Assembly (NCBI GenBank): GCA_945891385.1
Contig: CAMDDJ010000006.1
Span: 1-64,000 of the forward strand
From: Candidatus Kuenenia stuttgartensis
GTDB taxonomy: Bacteria > Planctomycetota > Planctomycetia > Pirellulales > UBA1268
Direction: 5' to 3'
Length of the DNA: 64,000 bases
Position numbers and translations under genes: made by a program. Numbering within the stretch: the stretch's first letter is position 1; every line of letters starts with the position of its first letter. Positions 43,549-52,107 of the stretch are shown piece by piece. The notes beneath the pieces are model-generated. The model saw only the letters and a list, made by a program, of their open reading frames with translations. It did no database searches and was not told the origin of the DNA.

Positions 43549-44961
43549 ATGGCGACAGGACTGGAAGGCTCGACGACCGAAGCGCTCGGCGAGATCAACA
43601 AATACGACTTTCGGACCGACTCCCCGGCCGTGTTCAAGGCGCGCAAGGGGGTCGATGCAGAGATCGTCGCCCAGATTTCCGACATGAAGGGTGAGCCTGC
43701 CTGGATGCGGGACTTCCGCCTCGAGTCGCTCGCCATCTTCGATGCCAAGCCGATGCCCTCGTGGGGCGGCCGGATCGGCGTGGATTTCCAAGACATCTTT
43801 TACTACCTCAAGCCCGCCGAGCATCAGGGCAAGACGTGGGAGGAAGTGCCCGACGCCATCAAGCAGACCTTCGACCGGCTCGGGATCCCGGAGGCCGAGA
43901 GAAAGTTTCTGGCGGGCGTGAAGGCGCAGTTCGAGAGCGAGGTCGTCTACGGCTCGCTCCAGGAGGATCTCGCCAAAAAGGGCGTGATCTTCACCGACAC
44001 CGACACGGCGGTCCGCGAGCATCCCGACCTTTTGCGGGAATATTTCGGCACGATCATCCCTCCGTCTGACAACAAGTTCGCCGCCCTCAATTCTGCCGTC
44101 TGGTCGGGTGGTTCCTTCATTTACGTTCCCAAGGGCGTCTCGATCGAGTTTCCGCTCCAGGCCTACTTTCGGATCAATGCCGAAAGCATGGGGCAGTTCG
44201 AGCGGACACTGATCATCGTCGACGAGGGAGCCCAGGTGCATTACGTCGAGGGCTGCACGGCCCCGATGTATTCGACCGAAAGCCTCCACTCGGCCGTCGT
44301 GGAAATCGTCGTCAAGAAGCACGGCCGGTGCCGCTACACGACGATCCAAAACTGGGCCAACAACATCTACAACCTCGTCACCAAGCGGGCCATGGCCTAC
44401 GAGGGTGCCCTGATGGAGTGGATCGACGGCAACCTCGGCAGCCACCTGACGATGAAATATCCCGCCGTGTACCTGATGGAACCGGGGGCCAGAGGTGAAA
44501 TTCTTTCGATCGCCTTCGCCTCGGCCGGTCAGCACCAGGACGCCGGCGCGAAGATCGTGCATGCCGCTCCCAACACCAGCGGACGCATCGTTTCCAAGAG
44601 CATCTCGAAGAACGGTGGACGGGCCAGCTACCGGGGCCTTGTCAAGGTCGAGCCGGGGGCGGTGAAGAGCAAGTCGAGCGTCGTCTGCGACGCCCTGATC
44701 CTCGACGATCGAAGCCGGAGCGACACCTATCCCTACATCGAAATTGAGGAGCAGGATGTCTCGATCGGCCACGAGGCAAGCGTCTCGAAGATCGGCGAAG
44801 AACAGCTCTTCTACCTGATGAGCCGAGGTCTTTCCGAAGCAGAGGCCAGCGCGATGATCGTGGGGGGCTTCATCGAGCCGCTCGTGAGAGAGCTGCCGAT
44901 GGAGTATGCCGTCGAGATGAACAAGCTCATCCAACTCCAGATGGAAGGCTCGGTGGGCTGA
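43549..44961 (+). CDS. sufB: Fe-S cluster scaffold protein SufB
   Basis: 470-residue scaffold subunit on which clusters are built with SufC and SufD. Key segments: [77 protein letters not shown], and [12 protein letters not shown], whose cysteine aligns with the essential Cys of Escherichia coli SufB. The end is the family motif [11 protein letters not shown]. Strong ribosome site GAAGGAG seven bases before the ATG. Confidence 0.97.
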   Translation: MATGLEGSTTEALGEINKYDFRTDSPAVFKARKGVDAEIVAQISDMKGEPAWMRDFRLESLAIFDAKPMPSWGGRIGVDFQDIFYYLKPAEHQGKTWEEVPDAIKQTFDRLGIPEAERKFLAGVKAQFESEVVYGSLQEDLAKKGVIFTDTDTAVREHPDLLREYFGTIIPPSDNKFAALNSAVWSGGSFIYVPKGVSIEFPLQAYFRINAESMGQFERTLIIVDEGAQVHYVEGCTAPMYSTESLHSAVVEIVVKKHGRCRYTTIQNWANNIYNLVTKRAMAYEGALMEWIDGNLGSHLTMKYPAVYLMEPGARGEILSIAFASAGQHQDAGAKIVHAAPNTSGRIVSKSISKNGGRASYRGLVKVEPGAVKSKSSVVCDALILDDRSRSDTYPYIEIEEQDVSIGHEASVSKIGEEQLFYLMSRGLSEAEASAMIVGGFIEPLVRELPMEYAVEMNKLIQLQMEGSVG

Positions 44962-45017
44962 GTTCGCCCTGCCGCTGCCTCGCATCCCCGCCTCACCACC
45001 GCCCGCCCCATCCAGCC

Positions 45018-46400
45018 ATGACCATCGCCCCTGTCTCCGCTCTTTCGGCCTTCGACACCGAGACCTTCGAAGCACTTCTCGCCGGAACTCATGAACCCGC
45101 GTGGGCGGCAGCGAGCCGCCGCCGTGCCTTCGACCGTTTCCAGGGCCTCGGACTGCCGAGTCGTCGCAGCGAGAACTGGATGCGGACCGATATCCGGGCG
45201 TTTCGGCCCGGAGCCTGGGGCCTGCGTCCGGCCCCGGAATCCCTAGACCCGCCCGCCGGACTTCTCTCGGCGGCGATCGAGGCGGGTGACGGGGCGGTCG
45301 AGTGCTTTCCCGAGGAATCCTGCCAATTCGGGAGTGAAGGGCGATTCTGTGGCCGCTTCGCATCGCTCGATGGGCATGTGATTCGGACGGAACTGGATCC
45401 CGAAGTAGTTTCGCAGGGCGTTCGTTTTGGACCTGCCGCGGAAGTCCTTGCCGAACTGACAAGCGAACTGGAGCCCTGGTGGTTCTCGGTCATCGACGGT
45501 GGTTGCGACTGGTTCGCCGCGCTCCATGCCGCCTTCCACCGGGCGAGCGCCGTTCTTTACGTGCCTCCTGGGGTCAGACTCGGCGACCCGCTCCATGTGA
45601 TGGCCGCAATCTCGTCCGGGGGCGTGGACACCTCGCACCTTCTCGTCGTTGTCGGGGCAGGTGCGGAAGCGACGCTCCTGACCGAGACGGCCGGCGGCGG
45701 CCCGACCGGGTCAGCCGGTGGCTTCCATTGTGGCGGCACGGAGATCGTGGTGGGCCGTGGTGGCTTTCTCAGGCTTGTGAATCTTCAGAATTGGAACACC
45801 GGGGTCTGGCACTTCGCCCGGCAAAAGGCGGTGGTGCAGGAGCAGGGCCGACTGCAATGGACGCTCGGAGCCCTCGGCAGCCGGCTCTCCCAGGTCGCAC
45901 AAGACGTGGCCCTCGTCGGCCGTGGCGCCGAGGCCCAGGTGAACGGCGTGATGTTTACCGAAGGCCGACAGCATCTGGTCTACAACACGCTCCAACATCA
46001 CGAAGCGCCGGGGTGCAGGAGCGATCTCCTTTATAAGGGAGCCTTGCAGGACCGCTCGCGGCTCGTCTGGCGGGGCATGATCAAGGTCGACAAAGCAGCG
46101 CAGAAAACTGACGGCTATCAGCGGAACGACAATCTGATGCTCTCGAAGGAGTCCCGGGCCGACTCGATCCCAGGGCTCGAGATCGAAGCCGATGATGTTC
46201 GCTGTACCCACGGCGCGACCAGCGGCCGCGTGGACGCCGAGCAGATCTTCTACGCACAGGCCCGGGGACTCACGGCCGACGAAGCGGCCCGGCTCGTTGT
46301 GGCGGGCTTCTTTCAGCAGGTCTTCGATCGGATCACGATTCCCGCGGTGCGGGAGGCTCTGGCCCGCGCCGTGTGTAGCCGCATCCGGCGGATCGCATGA
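45018..46400 (+). CDS. sufD: Fe-S cluster assembly protein SufD
   Basis: 460-residue paralogue of SufB that completes the SufBC2D complex. The N-terminus has GLPSRRSENWMRTD; the beta-helix core includes LYVPPGVRLGDPLHVMA, LVNLQNWNTGVWHFARQKA and LVWRGMIKVDKAAQKTDGYQ. The DDVRCTHGATSGRVDAEQIFY segment holds the conserved His/Cys pair at the SufB-SufD interface. Starts 56 bases after sufB with no strong ribosome site. Confidence 0.95.
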   Translation: MTIAPVSALSAFDTETFEALLAGTHEPAWAAASRRRAFDRFQGLGLPSRRSENWMRTDIRAFRPGAWGLRPAPESLDPPAGLLSAAIEAGDGAVECFPEESCQFGSEGRFCGRFASLDGHVIRTELDPEVVSQGVRFGPAAEVLAELTSELEPWWFSVIDGGCDWFAALHAAFHRASAVLYVPPGVRLGDPLHVMAAISSGGVDTSHLLVVVGAGAEATLLTETAGGGPTGSAGGFHCGGTEIVVGRGGFLRLVNLQNWNTGVWHFARQKAVVQEQGRLQWTLGALGSRLSQVAQDVALVGRGAEAQVNGVMFTEGRQHLVYNTLQHHEAPGCRSDLLYKGALQDRSRLVWRGMIKVDKAAQKTDGYQRNDNLMLSKESRADSIPGLEIEADDVRCTHGATSGRVDAEQIFYAQARGLTADEAARLVVAGFFQQVFDRITIPAVREALARAVCSRIRRIA

Positions 46401-46555
46401 CTGCCGGACCGATCACTGCCCCACAAAGGCCGGCGGCTGGAGCCCGCCGCCAAGACGGAGCCTGGTCGCACGTTCGTCGTCGACCGAGTCGGAAGAGTTC
46501 GAGCCTGAGAATGTGACCGCGGCCGCGAGGCCACAATGAGATAGGAGAGTGCCGA

Positions 46556-47320
46556 GTGCAGGGCTTTACACGGGTAATCGAGGTCGACGAGGTGCCGGAT
46601 CCCGGCAAGACGCTCGTGGAGGTCGAAGGCGAGATGATCGCGCTGTTTCACGTCGGCGACGCGTGGTACGCCCTGGACGATGTCTGCACGCACGATGGCG
46701 GTCCGCTGGCCGACGGTGAGCTCCGAGACCACAAGATTTCCTGCCCGCGGCACGGAGCTAAGTTCGACATTCGCACCGGTGCCGCCCTGACGATGCCGGC
46801 GGTGCGACCCACCCGCAGCCATGAGACGGCGGTGCAGGACGGCGGCGTGTGGGTTCGACTCCGGGCAGCACCGCTCGACCAGGGTCCCGGAGCCCTCGGA
46901 CAACCGACGAGCATCCCCTCGCAGACCGCTCCTGCGGTGGCGGCGGCAGCACAGGAAGCCGTGACGACGAGCCGCTCCCCCTCTCCTGCCCCGACCGGGC
47001 CCCTCTGCGAAGAAACAGCCCGAGAGATTCTCAAAGAGGTCAAGGATCCCGAACTCTTCGTGAACATCGTCGATCTCGGGCTCATCTACGGCGTCACGAT
47101 CACTCCGGCCGAAGACGATGCGGCGAAACATCACGTCGCCATCGACATGACGATGACGAGCCCCGCCTGCCCCGCCGGGCCGCAGTTGATCGCTGACACC
47201 AAACGCGCGCTCGGCCAGCGGCCTGACGTCGCGGCCGTGGAGGTACGCATCGTGATGGACCCCCCCTGGACTCCCGACCGTATGACCGAAGCCGCCCGCG
47301 ACCAGCTCGGCATATTCTAG
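46556..47320 (+). CDS. Rieske ferredoxin fused to MIP18/SufT-type domain
   Basis: 254-residue fusion. Residues 1-105 form a Rieske [2Fe-2S] ferredoxin: FHVGDAWYALDDVCTHDGGP and HKISCPRHGAKFDIRTG give the C-x-H...C-x-x-H ligands. A Pro/Ser/Ala linker (~105-148) joins a MIP18 (DUF59) domain: AREILKEVKDPELFVNIVDL, GLIYGV, TMTSPACPAGPQLI, VEVRIVMDPPWTPDRMTE, as in SufT/PaaD-type Fe-S maturation factors. Start is a GTG at 46556 behind AGGAGAG. Last gene of the suf locus; a cluster-transfer or redox role in Fe-S protein maturation is inferred. Confidence 0.88.
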   Translation: MQGFTRVIEVDEVPDPGKTLVEVEGEMIALFHVGDAWYALDDVCTHDGGPLADGELRDHKISCPRHGAKFDIRTGAALTMPAVRPTRSHETAVQDGGVWVRLRAAPLDQGPGALGQPTSIPSQTAPAVAAAAQEAVTTSRSPSPAPTGPLCEETAREILKEVKDPELFVNIVDLGLIYGVTITPAEDDAAKHHVAIDMTMTSPACPAGPQLIADTKRALGQRPDVAAVEVRIVMDPPWTPDRMTEAARDQLGIF

Positions 47321-47494
47321 TTTGAGCGCTCAGCGGGCCATGCTGTTTGAGCGCTCAGCGGGCCATCCCTGGCCCCGCTGAGCTCGCCGGGCCTCCGCCC
47401 GGCCGGCCGCCGTCCAGGCGGCCGATGACGTGCGGCCCGCGCGGTGTGGTGGCCCGTTCTGAGCGGATTGACGTCGAGGCGGGGCGACGCGGCT

Positions 47495-47646
47495 GGCACG
47501 CGGCGCGAGCCTGCGGCTCGCTGCGTGCCTGAGGGTGGAGAGCCGACGCGGCTGGCACGCGGCGCGAGCCTGCGGCTCGCTGCGTGCCTGAGGGTGGAGA
47601 GTCGACGGGGCGGCACGCGGCGCGAGCCTGCGGCTCGCTGCTTGCC
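47495..47646 (+). repeat. Three tandem ~59-bp hairpin units inside copy C
   Basis: Units at 47495, 47554 and 47612, each starting GGCACGCGGCGCGAGC and closing CGGCTCGCTGCGTGCC (last unit CTTGCC). In copy A the equivalent stem is GGGC/GCCC where here it is GAGC/GCTC, so pairing is kept while sequence changes. Copy A has two units, copy B one. Confidence 0.85.
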
Positions 47647-47716
47647 TGAGCGGGGAGAGCCGACGGAGCTCGGGGAGTCGGGGCGGCCTCGGGCACTGCA
47701 AAACGGCATGCGGGTC

Positions 47717-47848
47717 GGGGTTGCCCGAGCCCCACGATCCGGCCTAGGAAACCAGCGAAGCCATGGATGGCGGAGCGCCGTTTCCTCGGAGTGAGCGAAG
47801 CCCAGGATGGGCGCAGCGAACGTCCGGCGACGGGGCACGGGCAATCCC
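47717..47848 (+). ncRNA. Candidate structured RNA core, copy C
   Basis: Outer stem: 47720-47733 GTTGCCCGAGCCCC with 47832-47845 GGGGCACGGGCAAT, one A-A mismatch and one G-U. Nested stem: AGGAAAC 47746-47752 with GTTTCCT 47780-47786. Apical hairpin GCCAT-GG-ATGGC. Side hairpin GCCC-AGGAT-GGGC 47800-47812: both strands are swapped relative to copy B, with the AGGAT loop unchanged. Same AGCGAACGTCCGGCGAC linker. Confidence 0.6.
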
Positions 47849-47948
47849 GACCTACCAGCGGACATCGCGTCCGGCCCTTCATCCGCCAGCCACCATCCGG
47901 AGACGGGCCAGCCATTGACCCCGGCGGGGCGAGCGGTAGCCTGCGGGC

Positions 47949-48992
47949 ATGCGGCTGCTCCTCTATGAATGGTGCTGTTCCGGTGGACTTTCCGGGCCAG
48001 ACGCGACGGTCTTGGCATCGGCATCTGCGTCCGGCGAAGAGATCGAGTCCCTGACCCGCGAAGGGCGGGCGATGTTTCTGGCGGTCCTGCAGGACGGGTG
48101 CCGCGCCGCTGACCTCGAACTGCACGCCCTCGTGGATGAGGCCCGGGCGATGGTTCTGCCGGCGGGGGTTCAGCCGCATCCGGTGGCAGCCGGCGCCGAG
48201 CGGGCAGCACTCGTGGCCGCGGCTCGCGACTGCGATGCCGTGCTCGTGATCGCGCCCGAGACCGGTGGCATCCTTGCCGATCGCGTGGCTGCCGCGCGGG
48301 CCACCGGAACCGATGTGATCGCGCCGGGGCCGCGGTTCATCGCCCTGGCAGCCGACAAGCAGGCGACGATTCAGGCCCTGGCGGCGGCAGGCCTGCCCGT
48401 GCCTGCCGGCCGCACGCTGGCGGTGGAAGATCACTGGCCGACGGCGTTCCATCGCCCAGCGGTGGGCAAGCGACTCGATGGCGTCGGCTGCGATGGGTTG
48501 ATCTGGGTCGGCGTCGACGAACCTTGGCCGCCGCCGGCAGGAGTGCCGCTTCGGATCGAGGCCGCCGCCGTGGGGATGCCGGTAGGGGTCGCCTGCCTGA
48601 CGGGCAGCGGATGGATCACGCCCCTGCCGCCGATGAGGCAGCAGTTCTCCCCTGATCATCCACGGAGCTACATCGGAGGCGAGCCGATCGAGTGCGAACA
48701 CCTCGCCAGGAGAGCGGTGCACGTGGCGACCCAGAGCGTGGCCGCCCTCGAACGGGCGGCCGGCGAGCAGGCTCGAGGCTGGCTGGGAGTGGACATGATC
48801 CTGGGGCCGCGGGAGGATGGTCGGCAGGACCGGGTGTTGGAAATCAACCCGCGTCTGACGACCTCGTTCCTGGGCCACGTCACCGCCTCTGACGCCAGCC
48901 TGCTGGCTCGGATCGTCTCGCCGCAGGCGAATCCCCCGCGAGCGACTCCCAAACCGTGCCGGTTCACGCTGCCCGACCATGCCATCGCCTGA
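47949..48992 (+). CDS. ATP-grasp protein, MfnD-like (methanofuran/C1-carrier biosynthesis)
   Basis: 347-residue ATP-grasp ligase. The N-terminus MRLLLYEWCCSGGL resembles archaeal MfnD (tyramine-glutamate ligase). ATP-grasp elements: ADKQATIQALAAAGLPVPAG, the KRLDGVGCDG loop, and the metal-binding end VLEINPRLTTSFLGH. It is followed by hydantoinase-like (14-base overlap) and amino-acid-kinase genes, the same trio as MfnD-MfnF-MfnE. In planctomycetes and methylotrophs these accompany tetrahydromethanopterin-linked C1 transfer. The exact substrate in bacteria is inferred. Confidence 0.85.
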   Translation: MRLLLYEWCCSGGLSGPDATVLASASASGEEIESLTREGRAMFLAVLQDGCRAADLELHALVDEARAMVLPAGVQPHPVAAGAERAALVAAARDCDAVLVIAPETGGILADRVAAARATGTDVIAPGPRFIALAADKQATIQALAAAGLPVPAGRTLAVEDHWPTAFHRPAVGKRLDGVGCDGLIWVGVDEPWPPPAGVPLRIEAAAVGMPVGVACLTGSGWITPLPPMRQQFSPDHPRSYIGGEPIECEHLARRAVHVATQSVAALERAAGEQARGWLGVDMILGPREDGRQDRVLEINPRLTTSFLGHVTASDASLLARIVSPQANPPRATPKPCRFTLPDHAIA

Positions 48993-50019
48993 CCCTGCCG
49001 CCGCGTCCGAACTCTTGGCCTTCGACATCGGCGGGGCCAACCTCAAGGTCGCCGACGGGCAGGGCTGGACCGCGAGCGTGGGCTTTCCGCTCTGGCGACG
49101 GTGGCGGGAATTGCCCGCCGCCCTCGCGGAACTCGTGACGCGCCGCCGCCCCGATCGGGTGGTGGCCACGATGACCGGCGAGATCTGCGATTGCTACCCG
49201 TCGCGGGCCGCCGGTGTGACCCACATCGTCGAGTCATTGATCGAGGCGACCAGGGGCTTCGATCCTGCGCCCGGCGTCTACCTCACCGACGGCAGGATCG
49301 TCCCGACGACCGAGGCGGTGACCGCGTGGCGGCTGGCCGCCGCGTCGAACTGGCACGCCCTGGCGCGGCTCGCTGCAGCGGTCGCCCCTGACCACGCATC
49401 CTTCCTCCTCGACATCGGCTCGACCACCACCGACATCGTGCCACTCGATCGGGGGCGGGTGATGGCCACGGCCCACGACGATGCCGGTCGGATGCTCGCC
49501 GGGGAACTTGTCTACACGGGCATGGAGCGGACCTCCGTCGCGGCGATCGTGCAGCGGCTCCCCCATCGGGGCCTGCGGCGACCGGTCGCGAGTGAACTCT
49601 TTGCGGAGTCTCGCGACGCATGGCTCACCCTCGGCTGCCTGCCGGAATCCCCCGTCGCCAGCGACACCGCCGATGGCGGCCCGGCCACCGTCGAGGCGGC
49701 GCGGGTCCGGCTCGCGCGGACGATGCTGCTTGATCCGTCGGACTTCACCGCGGCCGACGCCACCCTGGCAGCCACGGCCATCGCGACCCGCCAGGCCAGA
49801 CTCGTGGCCCGAGCCATGCGGCAGGTGGCAGCACGTTTCGGCCGCAGGCCCGAGACGATCGTGCTGACAGGCCACGGAAATCCGCTCGCCGCTCGCGCCC
49901 TCGCCACAACGGGCTGGTCGGTAAACCTGCTTCCGCTGGCCGACGTGGTCGGCCCAGCCGCCGCGAGAAGCGCGCCGGCCTTCGCGCTTGCCGGCATCGC
50001 GAGGGGAACGATCCCGTGA
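48979..50019 (+). CDS. H4MPT-linked C1 pathway protein, hydantoinase/oxoprolinase-like (MfnF-like)
   Basis: 346-residue protein of the ASKHA-fold hydantoinase family known as the H4MPT-linked C1 transfer pathway protein (TIGR03123). Phosphate-loop segments LAFDIGGANLKVADG and FLLDIGSTTTDIVPL are clear, as is VVATMTGEICDCYPSRAAGV; the end reads VLTGHGNPLAARALATTGW. In archaea MfnF couples the furan and glutamyl-tyramine halves of methanofuran. Overlaps both neighbours, so it is operonic. Confidence 0.88.
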   Translation: MPSPDPAAASELLAFDIGGANLKVADGQGWTASVGFPLWRRWRELPAALAELVTRRRPDRVVATMTGEICDCYPSRAAGVTHIVESLIEATRGFDPAPGVYLTDGRIVPTTEAVTAWRLAAASNWHALARLAAAVAPDHASFLLDIGSTTTDIVPLDRGRVMATAHDDAGRMLAGELVYTGMERTSVAAIVQRLPHRGLRRPVASELFAESRDAWLTLGCLPESPVASDTADGGPATVEAARVRLARTMLLDPSDFTAADATLAATAIATRQARLVARAMRQVAARFGRRPETIVLTGHGNPLAARALATTGWSVNLLPLADVVGPAAARSAPAFALAGIARGTIP

Positions 50020-50606
50020 ACAGCCACTGGCTGAGGGGCATGATCCGGCCGGCTGCAGGAACCGCCGTCGGCGATGGCCCGATCGTCAAACTCGGCGGGA
50101 GCCTGCTGACGCGGGCATCGTGGCCGGAGGACGTCGGGGCACTCATTCTCTCGTATGCCGCGCCGGTGGTGGTGGTGGGGGGCGGACCGATCGTGGACGG
50201 CCTGCGTCGGATCGACGCCGCCCGTCCACGGCCTACCGCCTTGATGCACACCCTTGCGATCGACGCGATGCGACTCACCGCCCGGATCGTCGGCGACGCG
50301 CTGGGGCTGGCAATCGTGCCGACCATCGATCCCGGCGCGACCGGCCCCAGGATCCTCGACGCCGCTGCCTGGCTCGACTCGCACCCCGCAGCCTCCTCGA
50401 TCCCGCTCGGATGGGAGGTGACGAGCGACTCGATCGCCGCAGCCATCGCCGGGGCGGCAGGGCGGGATCTCCTGCTCGTAAAGAGCCTGCCGCCCCCCTG
50501 CTCCGGGGACGCACTGGCTGCACTGGCCGCCGCCGGCTGGGTCGACGGCTATTTTCCGGTCGCTGCCACAGCGGTCACCACGATCGGCTGGGCAGCCCCG
50601 GCCTGA
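50016..50606 (+). CDS. Amino-acid-kinase family protein (MfnE-like)
   Basis: 196-residue kinase with the fold's glycine-rich elements: VKLGGSLLTRASWPED and APVVVVGGGPIVDGLRRID. Middle segment HTLAIDAMRLTARIVGDALG and end VDGYFPVAATAVTTIGW. GTG start at 50016 overlapping the previous stop (GTGA). Archaeal MfnE phosphorylates aminomethylfuran-methyl phosphate for methanofuran; synteny with the two upstream genes supports that role here. Converges on the DUF1598 gene with a 20-base gap. Confidence 0.85.
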   Translation: MNSHWLRGMIRPAAGTAVGDGPIVKLGGSLLTRASWPEDVGALILSYAAPVVVVGGGPIVDGLRRIDAARPRPTALMHTLAIDAMRLTARIVGDALGLAIVPTIDPGATGPRILDAAAWLDSHPAASSIPLGWEVTSDSIAAAIAGAAGRDLLLVKSLPPPCSGDALAALAAAGWVDGYFPVAATAVTTIGWAAPA

Positions 50607-50626
50607 GAGCGTGGTGAAGGGCAGCG

Positions 50627-51973
50627 TCAGTCCCAGGTGCAGCCAGACGCGGGACGGGCCGATACTGCGGCCAGCCGTTGGTCACGGAGTTCGGCGACTT
50701 CACGGTCGGCAGTCGCAAACTGCCAGGGCTGAAACTGCACTCCGCCTGACGCGGACAGCACCCAGGTGGTGCCCTTCTTGAGCCCGGACGCGACCGTCGG
50801 CACGCTCGTAGGCACTTCATAGGTCGGCAACGGCAGCCGCTCGGCGTCGAGCAGCAACCCCAGGTCGAGTTCGGCCCGGCTCGCCAGTTGCCGGCCGTGG
50901 ATCAAGGCGGCCACGACGGCCAGATCGACGCAGTTCGTCAGCTCAGCAAACACTGGTTGCTTCCCGGCGAGGTCGTCGTACTGCTCCGTCATCGCAGCGC
51001 ACCACTTCTCGGCCGCCTGATCCTTGCCGGCCGCCCCCCGACGGATGCCGTCGCGGGCCGCGACGTCGCTCTCGGTCATGCACCTCATTCGACGGCCGTC
51101 GATGCGCCAGGCAAGTTCATCCGGATCTCGAGAAAGCGGCTCGTAGTCGGCCTCGAGCCAGAACCGCGGGAGAGTCGAGGCCCGGGCTCCGGGCGGAACG
51201 AGAGCGAGATAGCTCGGAAGGCCATCCACGCCCGACTCCTCAAGCCCCATCCCGATCCGCTTCATGCGATAATCTGCGGCCACCAGCACCCGGGCGAAGC
51301 GGCTATCGGCGGGCACTCCGCCGACCGTGACGGCCTGAGGGCCCACAGCCTCCTCCATGGCCCGAAACGTGGCCTGGGGATCGCCGATCGTCCGCTGGCG
51401 GGAGAGCGTCGCCCGCAGCCGGGCGATGCCCTCTGGGGTCGGATCGATCGAGCACTGTATGCCTCCCTCGCGGGCCGCATCGATCGCCCGCAAGGCCACG
51501 ACAAAATCCTCGAGCTGAAGCACCGGCCGGCGGCTGGTAGCCCCGACCACCGTGCCCGTGGCATCGACCGTGATTCGCTCGGCAGGGCCGGCCAGAATGA
51601 TGTCACGGCCTTTGGGATCGACGAAGACGTGCGTCACCCGCTGGAGTCCCCCGAGGAACAACGCCTCGGCAGACGGCGGAACACCGGCATCGAGCGACGC
51701 CTTGACTGCCGCAATCACCTCGGCGAGCGACACCTTCCGCATCGCCCCGTCGGCGACGGTGTCGGCATCGGCTCGAAGGGCCGCGCGGCGGTCGTCGGCG
51801 AGCGTCTGGAGAGCCTCAGGATCGAGGTTTCTCACGATGCCTTCGGCATCGATCGAGATGCCACCGACCACCGAGCCGAACCCAAACCCTTGGGCGGCGG
51901 CCCGGTCGGCCGCCAGGGCGACCAGCCCACAGACCATCAGGAACGCGGAGAGCACCGGGCGGGCACGAATCAT
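50627..51973 (-). CDS. DUF1598 exported protein
   Basis: 448-residue secreted protein of the planctomycete DUF1598 family; function unknown. Signal peptide (LSAFLMVCGLVALAADRAAAQ), GFGSVVGGISIDAEGIVRNL, GLQRVTHVFVDPKGRDIILA, CSIDPTPEGIARLR, VLVAADYRMKRIGMGLEESG, and the late NCVDLAVVAALIHGRQL are typical. The beta-rich repeats and conserved lengths suggest an enzyme or assembly factor in the envelope. Divergent from the FHA activator. Confidence 0.88.
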   Translation of the reverse strand: MIRARPVLSAFLMVCGLVALAADRAAAQGFGFGSVVGGISIDAEGIVRNLDPEALQTLADDRRAALRADADTVADGAMRKVSLAEVIAAVKASLDAGVPPSAEALFLGGLQRVTHVFVDPKGRDIILAGPAERITVDATGTVVGATSRRPVLQLEDFVVALRAIDAAREGGIQCSIDPTPEGIARLRATLSRQRTIGDPQATFRAMEEAVGPQAVTVGGVPADSRFARVLVAADYRMKRIGMGLEESGVDGLPSYLALVPPGARASTLPRFWLEADYEPLSRDPDELAWRIDGRRMRCMTESDVAARDGIRRGAAGKDQAAEKWCAAMTEQYDDLAGKQPVFAELTNCVDLAVVAALIHGRQLASRAELDLGLLLDAERLPLPTYEVPTSVPTVASGLKKGTTWVLSASGGVQFQPWQFATADREVAELRDQRLAAVSARPASGCTWD

Positions 51974-52107
51974 GGAAAAGCCTCGTTGCGACGCGGGAAG
52001 ACTCAGCGGAGAATAGAGCAGATGCTAGTCCGAGGCTCCGGACGCGCCAAACCCATTTCTGCTCGTGAAAACGGCTGCCTCGGGCCAGTGAACCGTCCCT
52101 TCGCTCG

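Larger units (their letters stand above)
47324..47890 (+). repeat. Long modular intergenic repeat, copy C
   Basis: Fills the ~630-base gap between the Rieske-MIP18 gene and the ATP-grasp gene. The head sequence TTTGAGCGCTCAGCGGGCCAT is duplicated; the second copy forms hairpin 47353-47383 (GCTCAGCGGGCCA with TGGCCCCGCTGAGC). GC hairpins follow, then the GGCACGCGGCGCGAGC hairpin three times in tandem, and the folded core 47717-47848. The 3' GCGAACGTCCGGCGACGGGG unit occurs once. Reading frames are not shared with copies A and B. Confidence 0.85.

Noticed and set aside
43522-45462. Minus-strand open frame of 646 codons
   Set aside because: Antisense to sufB and the start of sufD.
12386-47890. 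Repeat family as a transposon or MITE
   Set aside because: No transposase, no terminal inverted repeats at module ends, no target-site duplication that I could see, and orientation and position follow gene 3' ends. Not excluded absolutely.
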